A stretch of DNA of 64,000 nt from Xenopus tropicalis (lineage: Eukaryota > Chordata > Amphibia > Anura > Pipidae), in contig NC_030681.2 in NCBI RefSeq assembly GCF_000004195.4, positions 137,299,506-137,363,505 on the forward strand. Reading direction: 5' to 3'. The position numbers and the translations under genes are program-made. Positions 11,439 to 21,937 of this stretch are shown piece after piece. Position 1 is the first letter of the stretch; each line of letters starts with the position of its first letter. The notes under the pieces were generated by a model. The model was given only the letters and a program-made list of their open reading frames with translations, ran no database searches and had not been told where the DNA came from.

Positions 11439-11597
11439 TATGTAATAAAAGACACTAAGTTTGACCAGGAGCATTAACCCATAGCAACCAATACAGTAAG
11501 ATGCTTGCTTTTAAAAAAGTGACCAGTAAATGCTACCTACTAATTGGTTGCTATGGGTTACTGCACCTGGGCAAACTTAGTGCCTTTTATTACATAA
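11439..11597. mobile_element. short foldback MITE with GGTTGCTATGGG arms
   Basis: A 159-bp element has roughly 25-bp inverted repeats, left 'tatgtaataaaagacactaa', right (reversed) 'tatgtaataaaaggcactaa'. The inner arms 'aacccatagcaaccaat' and 'attggttgctatgggtt' continue the palindrome. Related copies are at 25365, 33584, 35028 and a half copy at 62586. It is non-coding. Confidence 0.8.
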
Positions 11598-11705
11598 CCC
11601 CTATAGTCGTCTGTGCTAAGCAACGCTTTGAGTCTCCAATGCCCATCTTTTGCTTATATTCACTTAAACCTCTCCAGCCATCTCCAACCATCTCAAGTCA
11701 TCTAT

Positions 11706-11975
11706 GGCCACACTGGTGTAGTAGCTAGCATTGCTGCTTTGCAGAGTTGGGGTCTTAGGTTCAATACTAGCCAAGGCACTATTGCAAGGAGTTGGGATGT
11801 TCTGTCTGTCTTGGTGTACTGTAGTTTTCTACTGCACCTCAGATACATACAGGCAGGTAAACTGCTCTTGAAAAGACTGACCCTAGTGTGAATGTGATAG
11901 GGACCTTAGCTAGTCAGTGAATGATGTGTCTATGACAAATGCTGCAGAATATGTTGGCAATATATAAATTAAAAA
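11706..11975 (+). mobile_element. tRNA-like SINE relic
   Basis: The 5' part has a degenerate pol III promoter layout: an A-box-like 'gtagtagctagcattgctgc' followed by a B-box-like 'ggttcaatactagcc'. The 3' part ('gactgaccctagtgtgaatg', 'gatagggacctta', 'gctgcagaatatgttggcaa') is the conserved tail of a widespread vertebrate tRNA-derived repeat, known from memory and not searched. A tail fragment of the same family is at 15636-15690. Decay of both boxes makes a functional tRNA unlikely. Confidence 0.6.
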
Positions 11976-13147
11976 TGCTCAATAATCAATTGCAGATGGT
12001 CACTGGGAAGAAAACCTGCAACAGAATAATTCCAAAAATAACTCTCTGGAATATCTTGGATATTAAAAAGGAAAGATAATTCATTAATGTTACACTGGAA
12101 TCTCACATATCACCCATTGTTAATGTAAAGTGAAATGAACATGATACACCTAGGTTCATTCCAATGCCAGTGTAGTTACTTCAGTATATACAATTACTTT
12201 TTCATGCAGTGTTTCCTTGATAAGTGTGTTTCATGCCTATTTTAAAGGCTTTACATAGAAGTTCACTATAATTTCCCCTTGGTTTCATTCCAGCTTGGTA
12301 ATAGGTTATTTACCTAGGGGCTCCACTTTCACCTTACTCCTTGTTTAACCTTCGCTGTCAAAGAAAATGCTTCTGAAGGCCGGCACTGTAATGTGCAACA
12401 GCAGCAACAGCCGTGTACAGCTGGCTGTTAATTTTACATATTAACCTAGGGAGTCTCTATGCAGAACGTTCCATCTGCATTGACTGACAAACTATCCCCA
12501 ACTCATCTTTAATGGGAAGCTGCAGATAACAATCTGATGTAGTTAGAGGCTGACATTATTGCAGTTGATATCAAACTGGAAAACAGAGCCCAAAGGGCCT
12601 CAAGAAATAAAAAATAAGCATGGGGGGAGGAAGGTTCAGCCAATAGCCAACTGTTATTTTAAGCCAATAAAATCTTCATCATAACAGCAATGGTCAAGTC
12701 ATATTAGGTTGTTGATCTTTTCTTTGAACTATGGGTTGAGGGCTTCCATTATGGAGATTGTCAATAGTTCTGCTTTCTTGCCCTTTATATGGAGATAGGG
12801 TTTTAATTAGTTCAGTTTAGGTAATATGGAGATAGGGAGGGGAGTTTTGACTTGTTTATCCCCTAGTAGTGCATAAAAACATCCCATCTGAATAAGCGTT
12901 GACCCAAGGGTCCAAAGGGTGGCTTTATTTTTATAGCCCCACCATCATAGATCCCATGGTCCAATAATTGTCTGGCAGAGTAGAGTAGACAATTCCATTT
13001 ATACTTCTGGTTGAAGCCTTCAAGGCAAAGGCTTACAAACAATCACAAAAAGAGAGTTAAACCTTCAGTTTGGCATGGCAACACTTGTGGGATCCGGATT
13101 CGTCAACTCCCAAACTGAATACTGTATTCTCTAATACAGAGATTAGT
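11976..13147. other. unassigned, largely single-copy stretch
   Basis: About 1.2 kb of AT-rich sequence without recognised repeat ends or coding pattern. Confidence 0.4.
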
Positions 13148-13149
13148 CC

Positions 13150-13528
13150 CCGACCCCGTTCCTCCCCAGACACGTTAAACTTACGCACCCTGCAGGTGCC
13201 CCTGCTGGTCGTGTCCCCCGCACCCCCTAAACCCCCCCCCCTACAGGGGCACCCATACTCCCCTAAGCATGCGTAAGTTTAGGGCTCTGGCACATGGGGA
13301 GATTAGTCGCCCGCGACAAAACTCCCTGTTCGCGGGTGACTAATCTCCACGAGTTGCCTTCACCTGCCATCCCACCGGCGAAAATGTAAGTTGCCGGTGG
13401 GATGGCACACGCGGCGACGCGATTTCGCGCAAATCGTCAAAGTTGCCTCGCGAGGCTTTTTCGCCAATTTGCGCGAAATCTCCCCATGTGCCAGAGCCCT
13501 TAACGTGTCCGGGGAGGAACGGGGTCGG
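13150..13528. mobile_element. nested palindromic elements
   Basis: Outer arms of about 28 bp face each other: 'cgaccccgttcctccccaga' on the left (13150-13177) and its complement 'ggggaggaacggggtcgg' on the right (13500-13528, a few mismatches). Just inside the left arm a second palindrome runs from 'aaacttacgca' (about 13175) to 'tgcgtaagttt' (about 13280), with inner arms 'ggtgcccctg' and 'caggggcacc'. Next comes the MITE at 13282-13499. The layout suggests repeated insertion of foldback elements into one another. The frames at 13340-13641 simply read the palindromes. Confidence 0.6.
13279..13502. mobile_element. GAGATTAGTCGCCC-family MITE with TTA target duplication
   Basis: The element 13282-13499 has inverted ends GGGCTCTGGCACATGGGGAG on both sides and TTA on each flank (13279-13281, 13500-13502), consistent with a PIF/Harbinger-type target. 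The interior repeats the family core 'catcccaccggcgaaaatgt' with its complement, plus a hairpin around 'gcctcgcgaggc'. It is CpG-rich for this window because of these GC-rich palindromes, not because it is a CpG-island promoter. Confidence 0.85.
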
Positions 13529-14579
13529 CCAGGGGAGCACCGCCAAGGGTCGGGTCTGGGCCGCTGGGGCCCACTAGGCCCAGTCTGACCCTGTGCACAT
13601 TTGTGGGATATATTCCACAATTTTTGTATGCAAACGATCATGTTTTTTACTCACAGTGCAGCTGTTTAACCAGAATTTCACATACTTGCAGCCATGCAGG
13701 GAGTTGCACTTGGTAAACTGTTTCTGATGCGTCAAAACGAATGAAATTACGCACAATGGTGCTTAACGCAACAATAAGAAAGTGGAAGGAGATTATTTGC
13801 GCACAAGTGCCTGAAGTAAATGGCATCAACCCGTACAGCATTTGAGTCCATTTTGGTGCAACCACAACTGCTTTTGTAAATGACCCTTTATGTGTCTTTT
13901 CTGAGCACCACAGCTAAGTGCTACAAACGCGCTTTTCCGTATGCGAGCAGCCTATTATTAGCGCTCCTTTAAGAAGCAGTATCTCTGTGACGGGAATGGA
14001 TAATGTCATTTCCACAGACACAGGGGACTGGGCCTTCTGACCCCGGAGGCTCCAACTCTCAAGTAATTGGGTTAGCATTAAGATGGCATTTTGTGGCAGC
14101 TGAGATCTCAGTCGGTGTTTAGGATCCTTCTTTTCCTCTTTAATGTGGATCTTTATTTTCGCTAAATAAAAATGCCAAATAAATCTGTTTGAGTGCCTAA
14201 GGGGTGTGGAGTGACTTACAATGTGCCGCTTTCCCCGCCAGCCATAAGAGGGGTGTATCAGGCAGAAGAGCACCCTCCTTTCTTCAGACCACCGCAGCCT
14301 GCTAATCTGATATTACAGTCATTCTGAAAACTGCCTGCAAACTTTGGTTTTGTTCGATACCAGAGCAAAACATCTGTCTGTGCCTGATTTATGTTAATTG
14401 CTGCACGAGAAATTCTGTTAGGTTTTACACCGTTTTCCTAACTACCTATCTTAGCTGTCAAAAGGGAACTTATCATAATGAATTAGGTGTATGGAGACAT
14501 CTGAATAAGCTGTTACCATTCAGGTGATAAGCTGCTGTGTGATTTTCAGTGCTTTAAAAAAAGACTTTAGACCCCCAGC
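13529..14579. other. unassigned stretch; possible conserved non-coding segment at 13900-14290
   Basis: No repeat landmarks were found. The part from 13900 to 14290 has higher complexity than its surroundings, with 'taattgggttagcattaaga' and an E-box-like CAGCTG near 14098. A 119-codon minus-strand frame (13914-14273) overlaps it but matches no family I know. Conservation cannot be judged without an alignment. Confidence 0.25.
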
Positions 14580-15155
14580 TTAAAGGGGAACGCCACCCAA
14601 ACGCAACTTGAGCTTTTTGAAAAGTAAACATATATTCAAGCAACTTTGCAATATACATCAATTACAATATATGCAGCATTTTCATAATGAAATAATCTGG
14701 TTTGGAACAGTTCCCTAAGCCCGGCCCCTGTTCCCCTGCTGATCTGGCAAAGTTGATACTCAAAAAAAAGAAACGGAACAGAAGCCGACTATCATCAGCC
14801 TGCCTTCAGCCTGCATCCTCCCAATCCCACAATTCCCTGCACACGTGATGTCAATAAGCAAAGGAACATCACAGTGTAGTGCATTGTGGGCTATGTAGTT
14901 CCTGCAGACTGTCTGTAAGCTGTGGTGAAGTTGTTGAAACTTATATCATCAATGTTTTAGTCCCTCCTCCCCTGCCAGGTTTTCAAATGAAGTAGAAAGA
15001 GAAGAACTGTTTTGCAGCTAGATTTCAGCATATAAAAACGTTATTTATTCATACATTTTGAAGGAACAGATTACAGCAACGGGTATATTAGGGGTTTCTG
15101 TGTTATGTGGGGCTCTATAACAACCTTTGGCCCAGAAGCTGGAGATCCACTTTAA
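14580..15155 (+). mobile_element. TTAA-flanked MITE, longer copy
   Basis: The 568-bp element (14584-15151) lies between TTAA copies (14580-14583, 15152-15155). The left end is AGGGGAACGCC and the reversed right end AGTGGATCTCC. It is collinear with the deleted copy at 50-319. The extra interior here includes 'gtgcattgtgggctatgtag'. It is non-coding. Confidence 0.8.
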
Positions 15156-15885
15156 ACAGAACTTGTTCATGGATATGCAGCATTATTACTATGGGGACAA
15201 GTGTTACCCTGCACTCATTTTTGACCACAATGTCTGTAGGACAAGGTATCTGATCACTGCATGGAGTTGCAGGCCAATGCTGTTCGGAGCTAGCAGCTAG
15301 TTGTTGTACACTCCTCAGATTAGCTGGTTGGTTAGCTGCACTATGTTGATTTATTTTCTAAATATTTTGTAATACATTGTCCTCATAGGGCAAACATTTG
15401 CTCAGTGCATAGTTTTCTATCTTGGTAGTTGAACTTTAATAAGATAGAGAGGAACATTGGGCAGATATTGATTAAAAACATGCTTTGTCACTTGGATATA
15501 AAGCAGAGATGGTGAGGCATAATGTTCAGCTAGAATGGTCACCTCTGTGGTATGTGATCGGCCTATCCAACAAAAATGGTGCCTGATGCCAATGTTATCA
15601 TTAGGGAATAAAGAGAACACTCAGGTTCATTGGCCCCTGATAAAACTAACCCTAGTGTGCAGGGATGTGATCATGGGGATCTTTGATTGTAAGCCCCCCT
15701 AGAGCAGTGACTAAAGAATGGTAGAGAATCTGATAAAGCATTTAAGAAAAATATACTTAATTTATGTTAAATGATGTTAGGAAATAAAGAAAATTGGTTT
15801 AAATGACACCTTTAGTATATAGATTTGTGTTGTATTCCAATGACTAACTGCACACTACAGCTTAGATAGGTATATGAACATTTAG
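15156..15885. other. unassigned stretch with SINE-tail fragment
   Basis: Mostly unrecognised. Positions 15636-15690 ('ctgataaaactaaccctagt', 'gattgtaagccccc') match the 3' part of the SINE at 11706. 'tgatgccaatgttatcatta' near 15580 recurs in altered form at 35695, suggesting another old dispersed repeat. Confidence 0.4.
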
Positions 15886-16280
15886 TTGCACATTTACTAA
15901 AACTCTAACATTTCTCTTTTTTTTTTTTTTTTTTTTTTAAATCAAAAATAAACATGTTTCCATAAAAAGTTACATTTACTAAAAAGTCTGAACTGAAAAA
16001 GTCAGCTTGGGAAAAAGTCTCTACTTTTTTAAATTTTTGCACAAAAAAAAAGCGTCAAAAATCCGAAACCTCTAAAGATTTGAAGCAAAAGAATGATCCT
16101 CCAAGGAAGGGACATCTGCCATTGACTTCTATATGATCTCGGCAAGTTTTAGATGGCAAATTGTTGGACCTTTACACATAATAAATCTCGAAAAATTCAC
16201 GTTTTTATTTTTCCTGTAACTTTTACCGCAAAAAAATCTGAATTGGGAAAAAGAAACCTGAGTGTTTGTAAATGGCCCCC
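15886..16280. mobile_element. CATTTACTAA-type MITE relic with poly-T tract
   Basis: The left end 'gcacatttactaa' and right end 'tttgtaaatggccccctaag' are eroded inverted repeats of the same general type as the TAA-flanked element at 1266. A T run of about 22 bases (15917-15938) and several A/T runs lie inside. 'catttactaaaaagtctg' at 15972 repeats the end motif internally. Boundaries are approximate. Confidence 0.5.
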
Positions 16281-18772
16281 TAAGTATTAGAAATAAATAC
16301 CAATTAAGACCACATCAACACTATTGTACTATATGTTTTTGTTCCATTTCTCTACTCAATCAGATTAGCCTGATTTGGCCCAGTAAGTCACCAAATGGCC
16401 AGATCTAAATATGCATGGGGAGCTTTAATCACAAAGGACCAACTGTGATACTTAGTTACAATAGGTAATTCGGGTTGAACAAAGTCCATAAAGTTTAATC
16501 TCTCCCAAACTTGGTAGCATAGATTTATTGGCCCATGTGTGGGCATGTTCCTCCAATGGTAATGATATAAATAATAAGACAAAGCTGCAATGAACATTTC
16601 CTTTGGTGTTGTCAAGCACCCTTCAGGGAAAAATGCTAACATTTTCACAGTGCTTAGAAGAGGTTAAGAAACATAAATCCCAGTGAGAAGAAGGGTGAAG
16701 GAGTCAAAGCAGAATATGATAAGGAAAGTGATCAATGTTTTGGTCACATCTTTAGAAAGAGAGAAAAGTTAGCTATGAATGGGGTCAGACACCTCTCCTA
16801 AATCTAAGAGCTTTGAAGTTAAAAATATTAATCAGGAGTCAGAGTTCAGGGAAAGGAGTAGATGCATATGGTAGGGATGGACCTAAACAGTTCCGGGCCC
16901 ACTGTTCTTCAGCCCCAATGGAGAGAAAGAAAAAATGGCTACTAGTTGAGGTAATAACCCCCTGTTTGTATTAATCCATTCTACTGTACAGCGCTGCGTA
17001 CATAAGTAGCGCTTTATAAATAAAGATATACATACATACATAGTATAGTTGGTATAGGAAATTTATGCACAGACATAGTATAGATATAGTACAATAGCAT
17101 CAGCGTAAATACATCTGCTGGCTGTTGGGAGAACCACCATATCTGTAGATAGAGCAGGATAGGGCAGGTTCCATGGTAATAACAAATATTAATGAGAGTA
17201 GGTTGTGATGGGAATGGGCGATTTCAGGTGGAAATAAATATGGTTGTTAAGGCAATACAGATTAGAGTGGATCTACAGCAGAGGTCAACCAATCAGTGTC
17301 AGATTAGAGTTCCAGGGGCCCAACAGGAAATAGTTTTGCCTCTTACCTTATTTATTACCTTCTTTCCTCATCATGATTACTTGTTCTATAGTTCTTCTTT
17401 TCCTGTCTTTCTTTTTTCTCTATGTAAGAAGCAACAGCCATAGCAGAGACCTAGAAGATCAAACAGCTAAAGTATTAGAAGGGCCCACTCTCACCAGGGT
17501 CTACTGGAACTGAAAGTGTATCTGTTTAGCTGGTGGGCCAGTTTAACCCTGCAATTAATGGCAAAAATTATTAGGTCCAGACTGGCAATCTGTGGAATCT
17601 GGTAAATGCCAGAGGGGCTGCTGTAAGATGCCACAGACAGTCACTATTTATTGGGCTGGTGGGGGGCTGTTTGGGCCTCTGTGTACTTGAAATGCCAGGG
17701 CCTGTTTTGATTTCAGTCTAGAACTGCCCTAAATATATGGGGTCACCAGTTAAGTAAATCTGCATTGACACTTCCACTTAAGGATCAAACCAGTACAGGC
17801 CACTGATCATCCATCACTGTATTTGGCATTTTCATTCAGTATTCAATAGACTGGATACCCTGAAAATGTGGCCATTTCTTGCAATCTGTGAACAGTCTCT
17901 GTAAAAGCAATAATAACAATAATTCTGCATAAGAAATAAACCTTATCTACCTTATAGCATACGTATATAATGACAGATGAAGGCCAGCAGTTCCATAGAT
18001 TCTAATTTCCCCCACCCCGTAAGTCTTAGCAGTCAATTTGCTGATAGTAGAATGTTCCTGACTGCATTAAAAGAAAAAAAGTAATTGCTGATTAGTTAGA
18101 TACGTGTGACACTGGTGCAAATGTGCACCTCTGTTGGTAAATAAGTCCCATGCTTCACAGTTGTCTGTATTTGTATAATTATATGTGGAAATAAAATTAA
18201 ATACTCCATGTTTTAGGCTCATTAATGTTTTCCAGCTCCAGAAGCTGAAGGTTATTAATCCACCCCTGAGTATACTTTGACATTCCTCCCAGCACCATAA
18301 GCACACACACTGGGCCATTGTGGAAGCCCACCCCCATTCCCAGAATAACCTATTTCACAGCTTAATGGGATCACTCATTGCTGCAAACTGCACCTGAGCC
18401 CAGCTCCTTATCAGCCCACTACCTGCTTCCACTTCCTCCACAAGAAGCCGAGAGCACACCAGTGTGAAGCTGTAATGGGGATGCCATCTTCCATGCTTTA
18501 AAAATGCTTTATCAGGCCTTCTCCATTGCCATGTTCTATTCCAGACACTGCTACTTATATGTCACATATTAGTTTATGGAGGTTTAAATGCATTATATAG
18601 TAGTCTGTCGCCAGTATCCAGGTTGCCATTTACAGCTATTATGACTATAATAAGCATTTCCTGCTAATATTTTCCATGTATTCACCATAAGTGGATAAAT
18701 ATAGCATTTGGAATTTCCAAGAACTAAGAACCCATGCAGAATGGCTGAATAATTTACTGAACAGAGTGGCTA
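16281..18772. other. unassigned, largely single-copy stretch
   Basis: About 2.5 kb. An 86-codon minus-strand frame (16388-16648) is discussed as a possible LINE relic. A short inverted copy of the 'cagcgctgcg ... gctttataaataaagat' dispersed repeat lies at 16985-17030. No gene was recognised. Confidence 0.35.
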
Positions 18773-19822
18773 AAGATATAATTAAGTCCACAGAGTCAGG
18801 CTGAGGGTATAATCAAGTCCACAGAGTCAGATTGTGGGTATAATCAAGTCCACAGAGTCAGGCTGAGGGTATAATCAAGTCCACAGAGTCAGATTGTGGG
18901 TATAATCAAGTCCACAGAGTCAGGCTGAGGGTATAATCAAGTCCACAGACTCAGGCTGAGGGTATAATAAAGTCCACAGAGTCAGGCTGAGGGTATAATC
19001 AAGTCCACAGTCAGGCTGAGGGTATAATCAAGTCCACAGAGTCAGGCTGAGGGTATAATCAAGTCCACAGTCAGGCTGAGGGTATAATTAAGTCCACAGA
19101 GTCAGGCTGAGGGTATAATCAAGTCCACAGTCAGGCTGAGGGTATAATCAAGTCCACAGAGTCAGTCTGAGGGTATAATCAAGTCCACAGAGTCAGGCTG
19201 AGGGTATAATCAAGTCCACAGTCAGGCTGAGGGTATAATCAAGTCCACAGAGTCAGGCTGAGGGTATAATCAAGTCCACAGTCAGGCTGAGGGTATAATC
19301 AAGTCCACAGTCAGGCTGAGGGTATAATCAAGTCCACAGAGTCAGGCTGAGAGTATAATCAAGTCCACAGTCAGGCTGAGGGTATAATCAAGTCCACAGT
19401 CAGGCTGAGGGTATAATCAAGTCCACAGAGTCAGGCTGAGGGTATAATCAAGTCCACAGAGTCAGGCTAAGGGTATAATCAAGTCCACAGTCAGGCTGAG
19501 GGTATAATAAGGTCCACAGAGTCAGGCTGAGGGTATAATCAAGTCCACAGAGTCAGGCTGAGGGTATAATCAAGTCCACAGTCAGGCTGAGGGTATAATC
19601 AAGTCCACAGTCAGGCTGAGGGTATAATCAAGTCCACAGAGTCAGGCTGAGGGTATAATCAAGTCCACAGAGTCAGGCTGAGAGTATGATCAAGTCCACA
19701 GAGTCAGGCTGAGGGTATAATCAAGTCCACAGAGTCAGGCTGAGGGTATAATCAAGTCCACAGAGTCAGGCTGAGGGTATAATCAAGTCCACAGTCAGGC
19801 TGAGGGTATGATGAAGTCAACA
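18773..19822 (+). repeat. 29/31-bp satellite array, about 35 units
   Basis: The unit is GGGTATAATCAAGTCCACAG followed by either AGTCAGGCTGA (31 bp, long) or TCAGGCTGA (29 bp, short). Long units dominate the first quarter and the last part; long-short pairs of exactly 60 bp recur in the middle (about 18960-19140). Units 2 and 4 carry AGATTGTG instead of AGGCTGA. The array starts at 'gatataattaag' and decays into 'gaagtcaacaaatgac' at its right edge. There are no unique spacers, so it is not CRISPR-like. No reading frame persists, as neither length is a multiple of three. Confidence 0.95.
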
Positions 19823-20142
19823 AATGACTGGAGACATGGTCATTGTCCCCACATCCTTTGTACTTATTAATGGGTGCAAGTTACAGTTCACAATTAATAC
19901 ACTTCTAAAAAACCCATCGGAATGAATAGAAGGTGGATGAGTTTTTCTGCATTGTCTAATCTCACATTCTGATAAATCTGCCCCATAATGTGTCTTCTTT
20001 ATACTGTAAAGGGCAAGGTGGCAGCACCATAAAGGGAACAGTTTGTTTTGCAGAGAGAGAATTAGCTTAACCTCTATTATTATTATTATCTTTATTATTA
20101 TTATTATCTATTGAAAAATTTTCGCCGCACAGTTCTTTTTAA
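19823..20142. other. unassigned stretch with TTA microsatellite
   Basis: It contains an interrupted (TTA)n tract at about 20080-20108 and otherwise unrecognised sequence. Confidence 0.4.
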
Positions 20143-20245
20143 CCCTTCTGTTACTTGACTTGCATATGGATTAGGTTCAGTATTCGGCCAAATCTTTCAC
20201 AAAGGATTAGGGGTCCCCGATATAGTGCATTCGGTTCATCCCTAA
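20143..20245. mobile_element. ATTCGGCC-type repeat fragment
   Basis: 'ttcagtattcggccaaatct' and 'gcattcggttcatccctaat' are landmarks of a dispersed frog repeat. A related longer fragment with 'gattcggcttgggattcgac' is at 50196-50412. This copy lacks both full ends. Confidence 0.4.
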
Positions 20246-21645
20246 TATATATACTTATACTGTATCTAAAAATGTAAAAGCACAATCTGATGTATAATGT
20301 AACCAGATCATCAAGGCATTTAGCAAGGCTGCACATATTCCAAATGCATTTAATTTATATGCCTTTTAAATTGCAATTGCTGTTTTAATGGCCATTTGGC
20401 CCTTATTTTTCAGATGATGTGGTAACCTTATGCCGGCACATCTCTAATAAGTGAATGTGCCAGAGCATTCCCTATAGAGCCTGCCTTCCCCTGCTCTGCA
20501 ATCTGCCTTCTCTTAAATATCATATTTTTTTTCAAACATTTCCTGCAAATCGAGCCTTCAGCCAGCATGCTTCTTAAGTGATAATCAGAGAAATCCTCTG
20601 TCACATGTCTGTGCAGTGTGAGTTGGCAGTACGAGGATGAAGAGACATGCAGATGTTGCCCAAATGCTTCCATTAACTTAATCTTGCTCAGAAGAGCCCT
20701 TATGTTGCCAAGTGCTTAAGAGTGTCACTTGGGATTTAGACTGCATTTTGTTCACTGCAGAAGGCTGGTCATGTGGAGGAATCTGCAGGGCTGATAATAG
20801 GGTTTAGGAAAGGCCATGAAAATAGATTACTGACTGCAATAAAGGAGGGGAAAAAATATACAATGCAATTCTTTATTGGTTTCAAAGTGCATTCTGGTAT
20901 CAAAGTTCATGTGCGTGCCTCTGAATGTTCCCTATCGACCTAGGGATCCCTGTGCTTTCTACCCTCCTTATTTTTTTTGGCATTTCGTGCTTATCACTGC
21001 TGACAATAAGGTCATTAAATCAGGGGCCATTACACCATGGACTTGGTGCAGTGTAAACACTGATATACTGATATATTTAGAAATATAGAAATGCAGAATC
21101 ATCGGGTGTTACATACATCTAGGAACAAAGCTGCTCTGTAGAGCGTAGTCCTGGCTAATATCTAACTAGGAATGCCTGTCATTGTGCCTTCTTGCAAGAT
21201 GCCATCGACCACGTTCCTGCTCCTCCGAGCTCAGCTGTGCGTCCAGTCGTATGACTAAATAATTGCATTTCTATGTTTCTCCTTCAGCGTAACTGTCAGC
21301 ATTCAAGCTGCTAAATGATGGACATCCTTGGGTGGGGGGTGGTGGCTGTAATATCCTAAAGTGGACTTTTAAGGATACATGCTATATAAATGAAGTATAA
21401 TAATAAAAATACATGCCTCACAGCCCTCCCCTTTATATAGAAATGCTAATGAAAAATGAGGGAGAGGTACTTTAGTTCATACAGCACGGTGCCGGTAGAC
21501 TTCATTTGGAGAATGCTGGAAATCTGTAGATAAAAAGATAGTCATAAGAGGTTTAATGGGCGTGTATGCTTTTACAGACTGCACAGAGGCTGGTTCCTGT
21601 AGTAGAGTTTAATTACAATAAGGGATTGCTGTTATTTTGCTCCCA
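20246..21645. other. unassigned, largely single-copy stretch
   Basis: About 1.4 kb with normal sequence complexity and no repeat landmarks. 'tatgtttctccttcag' (about 21270-21288) looks like a splice acceptor, but the sequence after it (CGTAACTGTCAGC...) reaches stops in the frames I tried, so no exon is called. Confidence 0.35.
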
Positions 21646-21722
21646 AGCCAATTACATTACATTACATTAACATTTATTTATAAAGCGCCAACATATTCCG
21701 CAGCGCTGTACAACAAGCCAAT
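21646..21722. repeat. dispersed retroposon 3'-end repeat, short copy
   Basis: A (ATTAC)n run leads into 'catttatttataaagcgcc' and 'aacatattccgcagcgctgt', the same core as at 5600-5650. Confidence 0.6.
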
Positions 21723-21937
21723 AGGGGAAGCAGGTCCACCAATTACTGGGGTGTAATTGCATACTGACCTGTCATTCATAATGCTCAGAACCTGGGGTTT
21801 TCTGGATAAGGGATCTTTTCGTAATTTGGATCTCCATACCTTACGTCTATTAAAAATCAATTTAAACATTAAATAAACCCAATAGGATTGTTTTTCCTCC
21901 AATAAGGATTAATTATATTTAAGTTGGGATTAAGTAA

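Noticed and set aside
11706..11780. tRNA gene
   Set aside because: A- and B-box-like motifs are present, but the B box lacks the invariant GTTCGA pattern and no cloverleaf can be closed. The downstream tail shows it is a SINE.
13340..13641. Overlapping GC-rich frames on both strands
   Set aside because: They lie within nested foldbacks, and the protein similarity between strands is a direct result of the inverted repeats.
18773..19822. CRISPR-like regular direct repeats of about 30 bp
   Set aside because: The repeats are contiguous with no unique spacers, and the setting is a vertebrate genome. It is a satellite.
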